Below are positions 7,062-15,549 of a DNA stretch of 64,000 nt, piece by piece; position 1 is the stretch's first letter; every line of letters begins with the position of its first letter. The translations under genes and the position numbers were made by a program. The stretch is from Alcanivoracaceae bacterium (GTDB lineage: Bacteria > Pseudomonadota > Gammaproteobacteria > Pseudomonadales > Alcanivoracaceae). The stretch lies in the NCBI GenBank assembly GCA_029212745.1, contig JARGOL010000002.1:191-64190 (forward strand), in the 5' to 3' direction. The notes beneath the pieces were generated by a model that worked only from the letters and a program-made list of their open reading frames with translations, had not been told where the DNA came from and did not search any database.

Positions 7062-7589
7062 ATGAGAAGGATCTACTACCTGACACGGTCTCTGGGCAGC
7101 GTCCAGGGCATCAGTGAGGACCTGCATGAGGCAGGTATCGGCGACAACCGTATCTTCGTCATGGGGGACAACCGGGGCGTGCTTGAGCAGGCCCACTTGC
7201 ACACCACCAGTTTCTGGGAAGACACGGATATCCTGCACTCCGGCTTTGTTGGCAGCGTCTGGGGCCTGATCGCGGGTGTGGTGGCGGGGTTCCTGCTGGC
7301 GGGCATGGATCCCTGGGGTATGGATCTGGGGCTTGGGGCCATCCTCGCGGCGAGCCTGTTTGGCCTTTGCCTGGGTGCCTGGGTCGGCGGTATCCGTGGT
7401 ATCCAGCTGCGCAATCCCCACCTGCTGCCCTACCTGTCGCACCTGCGCGGCGACCAGTACCTGGTCATGGTGGATGCGGACGATGAACGCATGACCCGCC
7501 AGGTAGAGCGTGTCATGCGTGAGCAGCACGCCGAGGCACGCGAGGCCGGGCGCGAGGAAAATTACAGCCCGTTCTTCATGGCTCACTGA
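7062..7589 (+). CDS. Hypothetical membrane protein with flanking soluble arms, 175 aa
   Basis: I do not recognise the family by name. Residues 1-55 form a soluble arm (MRRIYYLTRSLGSVQGISEDLHEAGIGD...) with a beta-alpha-beta feel, resembling regulatory or small-molecule-sensing arms. Two glycine/alanine-rich membrane segments follow (about 60-82 and 86-110), and then a second soluble arm (about 118-155, YLVMVDADDERMTRQVERVMRE) that looks like a repeat of the first fold. This symmetric arm-TM-TM-arm layout occurs in small stress-related membrane proteins. GGAG upstream of the ATG supports the start. The gene stands alone; 6831-7061 shows no other feature. Confidence 0.7.
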   Translation: MRRIYYLTRSLGSVQGISEDLHEAGIGDNRIFVMGDNRGVLEQAHLHTTSFWEDTDILHSGFVGSVWGLIAGVVAGFLLAGMDPWGMDLGLGAILAASLFGLCLGAWVGGIRGIQLRNPHLLPYLSHLRGDQYLVMVDADDERMTRQVERVMREQHAEAREAGREENYSPFFMAH

Positions 7590-7607
7590 GGCGCATGCGC
7601 CCGGGAT

Positions 7608-7637
7608 GACGGCGGCCGGGTCCCCCCGGCTGCCGTC
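7608..7637. terminator. Hairpin between convergent genes
   Basis: A near-perfect 13-bp stem (GACGGCGGCCGGG with CCCGGCTGCCGTC) covers the 3' ends of the convergent genes at 7589 and 7636. There is no T-run on either side, so it is a hairpin or an atypical terminator. Confidence 0.45.
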
Positions 7638-8628
7638 ACAACAATGCCAGCACGTCGATCAGGCGGTTGCTGAACCCCCACTCGTTGTCATACCAGCTCA
7701 TCAGCTTGGCCTGCTGGCCGATAACCCGTGTCTGTGACAGGTCGACAATGCTGGATGCGGGATTGTGATTGAAGTCGATGGACACCAGGGGTTCCTCATT
7801 GGTGGCCAGGATACCGCTCAACTCGCCGGCCGCGGCGTCGCGCAGGGCATCGTTGATGCGCTCAACCGTGACCGGCTTTGCCAGCAGGCAATGCAGGTCC
7901 ACCATGGATACGTTCAGGGTCGGCACGCGCACCGCCATGCCGTCCAGCTTTCCGGCCAGTTGCGGCAATACCAGCCCGACGGCCTGGGCGGCGCCCGTCC
8001 GGGTGGGGATCATGGATACGGCGGCTGCCCGGGAGCGGTAAAGATCACTGTGGGCCTTGTCCACCAGGTTCTGGTCATTGGTGTAGGCATGGATGGTGGT
8101 CATCTGGCCCTGCTGCAGGCCGAACCGGTCGTCAAGCACCTTGGCCAGCGGCGCCAGGCAGTTGGTGGTGCAGCTGGCGTTGCTGATGATGTGGTCGTCA
8201 GCGGTCAGCGTGTCGTGATTGACGCCGTAGACCACAGTGCGGTCCGCATCGGCAACCGGGTGTGTCGCCAGTACCCGTCCGGCCCCGGCGGTCAGGTGCG
8301 CGGCGAGCTGTGGCCGGGTTTTCAGTTTGCCGGAGCTCTCGACCACCACGTCGATGCCGAGATCCCGCCAGGGCTGGCGTGCCGGGTCCGGCTCGCTCAG
8401 CAGCTGGACCTGCCAGTCGCCGATATGCAGGGTGTTGCCTTCCAGGCTGACAGGCGGGGAGAAGTGGCCGTGGGTGGAATCGTGCCGGGTCAGGTGGGCG
8501 AGCACCTCGAACGGCGCCAGGTCGTTGATGGCTACAAGCTGGTAGTCACCCGCCAGCCCGCGTTCATGCAGCGCGCGCACCAGGCATCGGCCGATGCGGC
8601 CATAGCCGTTGATGGCAATCCGTTTCAT
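7636..8628 (-). CDS. Glyceraldehyde-3-phosphate dehydrogenase family (GapA or erythrose-4-phosphate dehydrogenase)
   Basis: 330 residues with an N-terminal NAD-binding INGYGRIGRCLVRAL and the catalytic SNASCTTNCLAPL (nucleophilic Cys). The C-terminal SWYDNEWGFSNR is also conserved. Two features pull in different directions. TYPICAL GapA residues surround the catalytic site (IPTRTGAAQAVGLVLPQL), while PLVSIDFNHNPASSIVDLSQTRV resembles erythrose-4-phosphate dehydrogenase (Epd), which makes 4-phosphoerythronate for pyridoxal-5'-phosphate. I lean to a GapA-type enzyme of the group often found beside transketolase, but neither tkt nor pgk is adjacent here. The start at 8628 is chosen because the NAD-binding strand begins there. 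The 8629-8863 part of the upstream gap shows only a possible -10 (TATACT, about 8780). Confidence 0.85.
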   Translation of the reverse strand: MKRIAINGYGRIGRCLVRALHERGLAGDYQLVAINDLAPFEVLAHLTRHDSTHGHFSPPVSLEGNTLHIGDWQVQLLSEPDPARQPWRDLGIDVVVESSGKLKTRPQLAAHLTAGAGRVLATHPVADADRTVVYGVNHDTLTADDHIISNASCTTNCLAPLAKVLDDRFGLQQGQMTTIHAYTNDQNLVDKAHSDLYRSRAAAVSMIPTRTGAAQAVGLVLPQLAGKLDGMAVRVPTLNVSMVDLHCLLAKPVTVERINDALRDAAAGELSGILATNEEPLVSIDFNHNPASSIVDLSQTRVIGQQAKLMSWYDNEWGFSNRLIDVLALL

Positions 8629-8863
8629 CCGCTCTCTCCCGCCCGTTGTATGGCACACCAGTGTGCGGCAGGGAGAGGGCGGCTGTCAGCCGCTTTCTGC
8701 CAGCGCCAGCGCACGGCCCGGTGGTCAGCGTAGCGTCACAGCCGGTAGCGTAGCAGGCCGAATCCTGAAAGTTTTGCTGATATACTGCCCGCGTGCGCCA
8801 CTGGCCAGGCGGTTTCCGCGTTCCAGAGGTGTCTGGTGTTGCCGTATTGGCGGCGATGCCACG

Positions 8864-8938
8864 TTTTTCTTCGTGCTGCTGTCGGGGTCAGTAGCAGGGC
8901 AGGGCGCCGTTTCCCTGCCCGGATAACAACACGAAAAA
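8864..8938 (+). promoter_or_regulatory. Large structured leader upstream of the GGDEF/EAL gene
   Basis: A long two-part hairpin. The outer arms (8864-8883 with 8922-8938) pair TTTTTC...GTGCTGCTGTC against GATAACAACAC...GAAAAA with wobble pairs and a 2-nt bulge. The inner stem is GGGCAGGG/CCCTGCCC (8897-8904 with 8913-8920). It ends 24 nt before the start codon at 8963. It does not match the c-di-GMP riboswitch consensus I know. It could be an attenuator, a translation-control element or a transcript-processing site. Confidence 0.45.
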
Positions 8939-8962
8939 TGTCCTGGGGAAGCCACGCCCGTT

Positions 8963-11320
8963 ATGCATCCAGATAATCTGGTCTTTGATGTTATCCGCTT
9001 CGGTCTGGTGGTGAGCAGCTCGTTGTTCGCCCTTGTGCTCTGGGGATATGGCCGTGGCGGCGTTGGCCGGGGCTATCTGTTCCTTGCTGCCGCCGCCGTG
9101 CTGGCGGCTCTGCGGCACCTGGGCCTGCTCGTCCTGCCCGCGTCGGCCGCCCTTCATCTTGCCGTCGATCTCGAACTTGTCCTGCGCGGTGTGGTGCTGC
9201 TGTTTGGCGTACAGCTGCTGACGCGGGACCGGGCGCGCTGGCCGCTGGTGCTGGCGGGCCTGGTGTCTGCCGTGCTGGTGGTGTTTGGCTGGTGGCGTGA
9301 CGTTGACCTGTGGATGCACCTGCCCGGTTCGGTCATGGCCGGGGCCGGGTTCCTGGCGGCCGCCTGGCATTTCTGGCAAAGCCGGGACCGCAAACGTCCG
9401 CTGGGGTTTCTTGGCGCCAGCGCCTGCCTGCTGCTGACCGGCCTGTTCTGGCTGTCCGACCCGGTACTTGCATTGTCGCGTGGTGGTCCCTGGGGCCTGG
9501 CCATGCTGCAGGGGCTGTACGCGGTGGCCAGCATGTTCCTGATCCTGGCGCTGTACCAGAGCGAGAAGCTGCGTGCCGATTTTGCCAGCGAGATCCAGGA
9601 GCGTGCGCTGTTGCGTGTGCTCCGCAGCCGGCGGCGCGTGGTCCAGCTGCGTGAGTGGACAGACGTGCTGTTGCGGCAGATCACTGATGGCGTGGTGGTG
9701 TGTGACTTGCAGGGTGTGATTACCGGCTTCAACCGCAGCGCGGAGATCATCTATGGCTATCGCGCCAGCGAAGTGCTCGGCCAGTCAGTGATGATATTGA
9801 TTCCAGAGGATGAGCGACCACCTGACCTGGAGGCGTTTCTCGAAAGCCTGAACGGGGGCGAGGATGAATTCTCGTCACCCCGGGAGGTGCGTGCCCGACA
9901 CAAGGACGGCAGTGAGCTGGAGCTGGAAATGGTGGTTTCGCCCATGTCGCTCAGCGATGCCCGGCAGCTGGTGGCGATCGTGCGTGACATATCCGAACGC
10001 AAACAGCAGCAGGAGCAGCTCAACTACATGGCGCGTCATGACGCGCTCACCGGCCTTCCCAACCGCAAGTCGTTCGAAGCCCAGGTGTCCGAGCGCCTGG
10101 CGGCTGGAGAACAGGGCGCGTGTGTGTTCGTCGATCTGGACGATTTCAAGTTGCTTAATGACACGCTCGGTCACAAGGCGGGGGACCTGGCGCTGGTTGC
10201 CATGTCCCGCCGGCTCAGGAATGTGGCGGGCGAGCAGGCCTCCGTGGCGCGCCAGAGCGGTGATGAGTTCGTCATTTTCCTGCCCGGCATGCGAGATCGC
10301 GAAACCACTGAGGCATGGCTCGAGCAGCTGGTGACACGCGTGCGTCAGCCGGTCACTTTTGGTGATGTGGAATTCGGCCTGTCCTGCAGTGTCGGTATTG
10401 CCGATACCAGCAGTGGCAGTGAGGATGTCGAGGGCCTGATTCGCCGGGCTGACCTTGCCATGTACCACGCCAAGCGCAGCGGCAAGAATCGGCATAGCTA
10501 CTTCACCGAGGAAATGCTGGAGGAATCCAGCTACACAGCAGAGTTGGCGTCGCAGCTCAAACGCCTGGATCTGGAGAAAGAGCTGTCGCTGGTGTTCCAG
10601 CCGCGCATGCACCTGGACGGCCGGCAGCTGGCGGGCGCTGAAGTGCTTCTGCGCTGGCGCAACCTGAAAGGGGAAAACATTCCGCCGGACCGTTTCATTC
10701 CCGTGGCTGAGGAAACCGGGCAGATCCTGCGCATTGGTTACTGGGTGCTTGAAGAAAGCTGTCGCTATCTGTCCCGCTGGGGCCACTATCTGGACCTGAT
10801 GGTGCTGTCCATCAACCTGTCACCGCGGCAGCTGTTTGATGAAAAGCTGGTGGAGCGCATTGAGGATGTCCGCAATCGCTATGGCCTGGCGCCAGCGCAG
10901 CTGGAGTTCGAGATTACCGAGAGCTCGGCGATGCAGGACATCGGCTACGCAATCCGTGTGCTGTCGCGCCTGCGTGCGCTGGGCTACGGGCTCAGCCTGG
11001 ATGATTTCGGTACCGGGTTTTCTTCCCTGTCGCACATGCGATCGCTGCCGGTGGACACGATCAAGATTGATCGCTCGTTTGTCAGCGGGATTGATGTCAA
11101 TCGTGGCGAGCGCGTCATGGTCGCTGGCATCATTGAACTGGCATCGCACCTGGGCATGCGCGTGCTGGCGGAGGGTGTGGAAACCCGTGAGCAGCTGGAT
11201 ATCCTCGACTCGCTTGGCTGCGACGAGGCGCAGGGCTACCTGATCGGCAAGCCGATGCCGGCAGAAGCCTTCCGCCAGCTGGTGCTGGAAGACTGGGATA
11301 CGGTGGCAGCGCCGCTGTAG
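8963..11320 (+). CDS. Membrane-anchored PAS-GGDEF-EAL cyclic-di-GMP enzyme
   Basis: 785 residues. About 1-205 form several membrane helices. A helical linker leads to a PAS domain (about 225-345, ITDGVVVCDLQGVITGFNRSAE...IIYGY) ending in the VRDISERK linker. Next is a GGDEF domain (about 350-510) with SGDEF at 432-436, a variant still common in active diguanylate cyclases; there is no RxxD inhibitory site before it. The EAL domain (about 525-775) has EVL at 560-562 and keeps the metal and catalytic motifs SINLSP, FEITES, DDFGTGFSSL, KIDRSF, AEGVET and QGYLIG. It could therefore both make and degrade c-di-GMP, with degradation the safer prediction. The gene is monocistronic; a PilZ protein lies at 20333. 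Confidence 0.93.
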   Translation: MHPDNLVFDVIRFGLVVSSSLFALVLWGYGRGGVGRGYLFLAAAAVLAALRHLGLLVLPASAALHLAVDLELVLRGVVLLFGVQLLTRDRARWPLVLAGLVSAVLVVFGWWRDVDLWMHLPGSVMAGAGFLAAAWHFWQSRDRKRPLGFLGASACLLLTGLFWLSDPVLALSRGGPWGLAMLQGLYAVASMFLILALYQSEKLRADFASEIQERALLRVLRSRRRVVQLREWTDVLLRQITDGVVVCDLQGVITGFNRSAEIIYGYRASEVLGQSVMILIPEDERPPDLEAFLESLNGGEDEFSSPREVRARHKDGSELELEMVVSPMSLSDARQLVAIVRDISERKQQQEQLNYMARHDALTGLPNRKSFEAQVSERLAAGEQGACVFVDLDDFKLLNDTLGHKAGDLALVAMSRRLRNVAGEQASVARQSGDEFVIFLPGMRDRETTEAWLEQLVTRVRQPVTFGDVEFGLSCSVGIADTSSGSEDVEGLIRRADLAMYHAKRSGKNRHSYFTEEMLEESSYTAELASQLKRLDLEKELSLVFQPRMHLDGRQLAGAEVLLRWRNLKGENIPPDRFIPVAEETGQILRIGYWVLEESCRYLSRWGHYLDLMVLSINLSPRQLFDEKLVERIEDVRNRYGLAPAQLEFEITESSAMQDIGYAIRVLSRLRALGYGLSLDDFGTGFSSLSHMRSLPVDTIKIDRSFVSGIDVNRGERVMVAGIIELASHLGMRVLAEGVETREQLDILDSLGCDEAQGYLIGKPMPAEAFRQLVLEDWDTVAAPL

Positions 11321-11388
11321 CGGCCGCTCCAGTTGCATTGCTGCATGCCTTCCGCCACAATGCCGCCCTCGCTGACAGCGAGCGTAAT

Positions 11389-11500
11389 GGCAGCCCTGTC
11401 GGTCCCCCCGCAACAAGCAGCTGTGAACTCCGCCAGGCCCGGAAGGGAGCAACGGTAGCAGTGACCTTGTGTGCCGGGGTGTGGCTGGCAGGGCTGTCTC
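11389..11500 (+). ncRNA. ffs: Signal recognition particle RNA (4.5S type)
   Basis: About 112 nt. The ends pair (GGCAGCCCTG with CAGGGCTGTC). The conserved apical domain is intact: CAGGCCCGGAAGGGAGCA with its GGAA tetraloop, and the asymmetric-loop residues AGCAG. The segment GTGCCGGGGTGTGGCTGGCAGGG matches the 3' half of E. coli 4.5S RNA. It binds Ffh and targets ribosomes to FtsY at the membrane. It lies 100 bp upstream of dnaX, a location shared with other gammaproteobacteria. Ends are good to a few nucleotides. Confidence 0.93.
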
Positions 11501-11599
11501 CATTTAAGGCCCTCCATTTCCTTCCGGCGGCCGTGCCCAACCTGTTTTCCCGTGCCGTTCTTGGGTAGCATAGGTGCTCTTTCCCAGGTTGTGACAGTA

Positions 11600-12721
11600 A
11601 TGAGTTACCAGGTTCTCGCACGCAAATACCGCCCCCGGACGTTCCAGGAACTGGTCGGGCAGGAACACGTTTCCCGGGCCCTGGTGCACGCGCTTGACCA
11701 GGACCGTCTGCACCATGCGTACCTGTTCACCGGTACACGCGGTGTGGGCAAGACCACCATTGCCCGGATACTGTCCCGTTGCCTGAATTGCGAGCAGGGC
11801 GTGAGCGCCCAGCCCTGTGGTACCTGTGATACCTGCGTTGAGATCGGTGAGGGCCGTTTTGTCGACCTGATTGAGGTGGATGCGGCCAGCCGCACCAAGG
11901 TGGAGGATACCCGCGAGCTGCTGGATAACGTTCAGTACGCGCCCACGCGTGGTCGCTACAAGGTGTACCTGATCGACGAGGTGCACATGCTGTCGGCGCA
12001 TTCCTTCAACGCGCTGCTGAAAACCCTTGAAGAGCCGCCGCCGCACGTCAAGTTCCTGCTGGCCACCACTGATCCGCAGAAGCTGCCGGTGACGATCCTG
12101 TCACGCTGCCTGCAATTCAACCTGAAGGCCCTGCCGGCGGAGCAGATCGCCGGCCACCTGAAGGCGCTGCTCGACCAGGAAATGATCCGCTACGAAGAGC
12201 CGGCGCTGCTCCTGCTCGGGCGGGCAGCGCGGGGTTCCATGCGAGATGCGCTGTCACTCACTGACCAGGCCATTGCCTTTGGTGGCGAACAGCTCAGCGA
12301 GGAATCTGTGCGCGCCATGCTTGGAACGGTGGACCGTGAGCACGTCTACAACCTGTTGGCATCGCTGGTTTGCGGCGAAGCGGCGGCGGTGCTGGATGCC
12401 CTGGCGCTGGTGGCGGAGCAGGCACCTGATGAGACCGAGCTGCTGGATGAAATGATCAGCAGCCTGCACGAGGTGGCTATCTGCCAGGCCGTTCCCGGAC
12501 GCAGCAGTGAGGCCCGCCTGACGGAACTGGCCGGCCAGTTCCAGGCGGAGCAGGTGCAGCTGTTTTATGACATCGCCCTGCGCGGGCGGCGCGACCTGTC
12601 CGATACGCCGGACAGGCGTGCAACGCTGGAGATGATTCTGCTGCGGATGGTGCTGTTCCGGCCTGACGGTGTGCTGCCTGGCGCCAGCGCCGGTGCCGGG
12701 AGTGGTGCGGCAAAAAAGTAG
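11600..12721 (+). CDS. dnaX: DNA polymerase III subunit gamma (zero-frame product of dnaX)
   Basis: Zero-frame translation stops at TAG 12719-12721, immediately after GCA-AAA-AAG, giving a 373-residue protein. It keeps the whole ATPase and collar core (domains I-III) but lacks the polymerase- and helicase-binding tail. This is exactly what gamma is in E. coli, although there gamma is the frameshifted product and tau is the zero-frame product. Here the roles of the frames are swapped. The stop touching the heptamer and the flanking signals argue that this truncation is designed rather than damage. Confidence 0.75.
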   Translation: MSYQVLARKYRPRTFQELVGQEHVSRALVHALDQDRLHHAYLFTGTRGVGKTTIARILSRCLNCEQGVSAQPCGTCDTCVEIGEGRFVDLIEVDAASRTKVEDTRELLDNVQYAPTRGRYKVYLIDEVHMLSAHSFNALLKTLEEPPPHVKFLLATTDPQKLPVTILSRCLQFNLKALPAEQIAGHLKALLDQEMIRYEEPALLLLGRAARGSMRDALSLTDQAIAFGGEQLSEESVRAMLGTVDREHVYNLLASLVCGEAAAVLDALALVAEQAPDETELLDEMISSLHEVAICQAVPGRSSEARLTELAGQFQAEQVQLFYDIALRGRRDLSDTPDRRATLEMILLRMVLFRPDGVLPGASAGAGSGAAKK

Positions 12722-13239
12722 CAGCGCCGGCTTCCGGCTCACCACCGGTGCCGGCGCAACCCACCCGCGAATCCCCGGCCCGGGCGCCCGCGTCAGCCCG
12801 CTCCGAAGCAGCGCCACCGGCGGCGCCCGCGCCGGCATCCGCAGCCAACGTTGATGACAGCAGTTTCTGGGCCGAGGTGGTGGAGCGCATGGCGCCGGAG
12901 GGCATGCTTGCCAGTCTCGCCCGGCACGCCCTGCTGGTTGAGCGCGCCGGTGACAAGTGGACCCTGAAACTGGATCCGGGGCACCAGGTGCTGGCCTCTG
13001 ACGAGCGCGTGGCGGCACTTTCACAGGCGGTATCCGATTATGTCGGGCGTCGGGTGAAACTGAATGTGGTGACCGCCACGGGCGTGGATGGTACGCCGGC
13101 CCAGCGTGCGGAAAAGGCGCGCGCCGAACAGGTGGCCCACGCCCGCGAGCAGCTGAGCACGGATGCCGTGGTCCGGCAGATGGTGGAAACCTTTTCTGGC
13201 AAGCTGGATGAGGACTCGATCCAGCCCAGGGACAATTGA
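11600..13239 (+). CDS. dnaX: DNA polymerase III subunit tau, made by a -1 frameshift at 12712-12718
   Basis: Tau would be about 546 residues: 373 from the zero frame (11600-12718) and about 173 from the -1 frame (12718-13239). The first part is the AAA+ clamp-loader ATPase, with Walker [10 protein letters not shown], a zinc module (CLNCEQ...CGTCDTC) and sensor and arginine-finger regions. The -1 frame part starts with a Pro/Ala-rich linker and then a tau C-terminal domain ([28 protein letters not shown]...) that in E. coli binds the polymerase alpha subunit and DnaB. ATG 11600 ([15 protein letters not shown]) is the family start. The frames are joined at a complete frameshift signal. A single missing A in the assembly would be the mundane alternative. 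Confidence 0.85.
12698..12757 (+). promoter_or_regulatory. Programmed -1 frameshift signal in dnaX
   Basis: Three elements stand in the classical order. An SD-like GGGAG (12698-12702) lies 9 nt before the slippery heptamer A-AAA-AAG (12712-12718, in the zero frame as GCA-AAA-AAG). The zero-frame stop TAG follows at once. A stem-loop begins 5 nt downstream: GCGCCGGC (12724-12731) pairs perfectly with GCCGGCGC (12750-12757), and an inner CCGG/CCGG can extend it. E. coli dnaX uses the same heptamer, an upstream AGGGAG and a stem-loop at similar distances. RNA polymerase slippage on A6 would have the same outcome. Confidence 0.8.
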
Positions 13240-13291
13240 GCCCGCCGCCAGGCAACCAGTCCTGCCTGGCAGGCAAGATCAGGAGAGCAAT

Positions 13292-13612
13292 GTGGACTTC
13301 GACATGAACAACCTGATGCAGCAGGCGCAGGCCATGCAGGAAAAGCTGCAAAAGGCCCAGGAAGAAATCGCCAATGCGGAAGTCACCGGTGAAGCCGGCG
13401 CCGGTATGGTGCGCGTCACCATGAACGGCCGCCATGACGTGCGTCGTGTGGAGATCGACCCTTCCCTCATGGGCGAGGACAAGGAGATGCTGGAAGACCT
13501 GCTTGCGGCCGCTGTGAATGATGCGGTCCGGCGGGTGGAAGCCCAGCAGAAAGAAAAAATGGCCGACATGACTGGCGGTATCCCCTTGCCGCCGGGCATG
13601 AAGCTGTTCTAG
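13292..13612 (+). CDS. ybaB: YbaB/EbfC nucleoid-associated protein
   Basis: 106 residues from GTG 13292, which has AGGAGA at good distance (5 nt); the ATG at 13304 would be 17 nt away. [22 protein letters not shown] is the standard N-terminal helix, followed by the beta-hairpin with [19 protein letters not shown] and the C-terminal [12 protein letters not shown]. The protein forms tweezer-shaped dimers that bind DNA. It is the middle gene of the conserved dnaX-ybaB-recR operon and lies 52 bp after the tau stop. Confidence 0.95.
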   Translation: MDFDMNNLMQQAQAMQEKLQKAQEEIANAEVTGEAGAGMVRVTMNGRHDVRRVEIDPSLMGEDKEMLEDLLAAAVNDAVRRVEAQQKEKMADMTGGIPLPPGMKLF

Positions 13613-13615
13613 GGC

Positions 13616-14224
13616 GTGACCGTGAAGCAGTCTCCCCTGGTCCAGGCATTGATAGACGCGTTTACCTGCCTGCCGGGCGTGGGCGCTCGCAGTGCCCAGC
13701 GTATGGCCTACCATTTGCTGGAAAGGAACCGTGAGGGCGGCGTCGCCCTGGCACACAGCCTCGAGGCCGCCATGAGCGGTGTGGAGCATTGCCAGCGTTG
13801 CCGCAATTTCGCCGAGGCGAGCCTTTGCCCGGTATGTGCCGACGAGCGCCGTGACCACGCCCTGGTCTGTGTGGTGGAAAGTCCGGCTGACGTGCTGGCC
13901 ATTGAGCTGTCAGGGGAGTACCGCGGACGCTACTTCGTGCTCATGGGCCACCTGTCGCCCATCGACGGCGTGGGCCCGGACGAAATCGGCCTGGACCGAC
14001 TGGCCAACCAGCTGCATGACGGCGAGGTGCAGGAAGTGATACTCGCTACCGGCACCACGGTGGAAGGGGAGGCGACCGCGCACTACATCCATGAAATGGC
14101 GGTGGCCAACGGCGCCGCAGTGAGCCGCATCGCCCAGGGTGTGCCCATGGGTGGCGAGCTTGAGTTCGTTGACGGTGTCACCCTCGCGCACGCCCTGAAA
14201 GGCCGGCAACCGGTCAAGAATTGA
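13616..14224 (+). CDS. recR: Recombination mediator RecR
   Basis: 202 residues from GTG 13616 (another GTG two codons on is equally possible). The N-terminal helix-hairpin-helix has [19 protein letters not shown]4 zinc finger (CQRC...CPVC) follows at about 57-72, and then a Toprim domain with [12 protein letters not shown] and the conserved [13 protein letters not shown]. RecR works with RecF and RecO to load RecA on SSB-coated gaps. It follows ybaB after 3 bases, completing the usual operon. Confidence 0.96.
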   Translation: MTVKQSPLVQALIDAFTCLPGVGARSAQRMAYHLLERNREGGVALAHSLEAAMSGVEHCQRCRNFAEASLCPVCADERRDHALVCVVESPADVLAIELSGEYRGRYFVLMGHLSPIDGVGPDEIGLDRLANQLHDGEVQEVILATGTTVEGEATAHYIHEMAVANGAAVSRIAQGVPMGGELEFVDGVTLAHALKGRQPVKN

Positions 14225-14405
14225 TAGCCTGAACCCGCCATTGAACGCTTGATCCCCAAGGTGTGTACCCTGACAGCAGGCTGGCCCGAATTGCCATTTG
14301 AGACCCGAGCAAGCGCTTGGTATGGTCGATGCCATCACCAGACGCGCGCCCGCGAATGTCCTTTTGCACGGGTTGCGGCGGCGGTTTCCCGTTCAGGAGG
14401 CACCC

Positions 14406-15548
14406 ATGAGCTCGCTCGACTACTTCAATGACACGCACCGCATGGTGCGCGACACCACCCGCCGGTTTGTGGAGCAGCATGTGCTGCCCCATGTGGACGA
14501 GTGGGAAGAAAGTGGCACCTTTCCGCGAGAGCTGTATGTCCAGGCCGCTGAGGCCGGTCTGTTGGGGATTGGTTTCCCTGAGGCGTACGGCGGTTCCGGT
14601 GAAGACGTGTTCATGATGGTGGCGTACACCGAAGAGATGATGCGCAGCACCTCCGGTGGCCTGGTGGCCAGCCTGGGTTCCCTGGGCATCGGCCTGCCGC
14701 CGGTGGCCAAATGGGGCAGTGATGCCCTCAAGTCACGGATCATCCCGCCGGTGCTCAAGGGCGAGAAGATTTCCGCCCTGGCAATTACCGAGCCGGGCGG
14801 TGGCTCCGATGTGGCCAACCTGCGCACGCGGGCGAAACGCGATGGTGATCATTATGTGGTCAATGGCAGCAAGACCTTTATCACCTCCGGTGTGCGCGCG
14901 GACTACTACACCGTGGCGGTGCGCACCGGTGACGCCGGCTACGGCGGGGTCAGCCTGCTGCTGATCGAGAAAGGCACCCCGGGCTTCACCGTCGGTCGCA
15001 ATCTCAAGAAAACAGGCTGGTGGGCCAGTGATACGTCGGAGCTTTTCTTCGAGGATTGCCGGGTGCCCGTGGAAAACCTGATCGGCCCGGAGAATGGCGG
15101 TTTCTTTTGCATCATGTCCAACTTCCAGATGGAACGCCTGAATCTCGCGGTGATGGCAAACATGACTGCCCAGATCGCCCTGGAAGAGAGCCTGCGGTAT
15201 GTGCAGGAGCGCGAGGCCTTCGGGCGTACGCTGTCACGTTTCCAGGTGCTGCGCCACAAGCTGGCAGACATGGCCACCCAGGTGGATGTAAGCCGCGAGT
15301 ACACCTACCGGGTAGCAGCGCGTATGGCAGCGGGAGAGGATTGCATCAAGGCCGTCAGCATGGCGAAGAACATGGCCACCCGGACCAGTGATTTCGTCAC
15401 CTGGGAAGCGGTGCAGCTGTTTGGTGGCATGGGCTTCATGCGTGAGTCGGTGGTGGAAAGACTGGCCCGGGATAACCGGATCCTGTCCATTGGCGGTGGC
15501 ACTTATGAGATCATGAATGAAGTGATCGCCAAGCAACTGGGGTTATAA
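14406..15548 (+). CDS. Acyl-CoA dehydrogenase
   Basis: 380 residues with CAGGAGG upstream of ATG 14406. The N-terminal all-helical domain is followed by the FAD-contacting ITEPGGGSDVANLRTRA and a beta-barrel. The C-terminal helical domain has REAFGRTLSRFQVLRHKLADMA and QLFGGMGFMRE, plus a GGGTYEIMNEVIAKQLG end where the Glu after Tyr is the likely catalytic base. It would oxidise an acyl-CoA to the trans-2-enoyl-CoA and pass electrons to ETF. Chain-length preference cannot be read; the sequence resembles medium-chain, citronellyl- or isovaleryl-type enzymes found singly. The 181-bp gap before it holds no feature I can name. Confidence 0.92.
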   Translation: MSSLDYFNDTHRMVRDTTRRFVEQHVLPHVDEWEESGTFPRELYVQAAEAGLLGIGFPEAYGGSGEDVFMMVAYTEEMMRSTSGGLVASLGSLGIGLPPVAKWGSDALKSRIIPPVLKGEKISALAITEPGGGSDVANLRTRAKRDGDHYVVNGSKTFITSGVRADYYTVAVRTGDAGYGGVSLLLIEKGTPGFTVGRNLKKTGWWASDTSELFFEDCRVPVENLIGPENGGFFCIMSNFQMERLNLAVMANMTAQIALEESLRYVQEREAFGRTLSRFQVLRHKLADMATQVDVSREYTYRVAARMAAGEDCIKAVSMAKNMATRTSDFVTWEAVQLFGGMGFMRESVVERLARDNRILSIGGGTYEIMNEVIAKQLGL

Positions 15549-15549
15549 A

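Noticed and set aside
8645-8665. A second TGGCAC sequence suggesting a sigma-54 promoter before the GGDEF/EAL gene
   Set aside because: The -12 GC is not at the required distance, so the match is only to the -24 half.
11600-13239. dnaX as a pseudogene broken by a point deletion
   Set aside because: dnaX is essential and both halves are intact; the break lies exactly on a slippery heptamer with SD-like and stem-loop signals, so programmed recoding or an assembly error is more likely than inactivation.
12254-13858. A 534-codon minus-strand frame opposite dnaX, ybaB and recR
   Set aside because: Spans three well-supported plus-strand genes and shows no family resemblance; a shadow of G+C-rich third positions.
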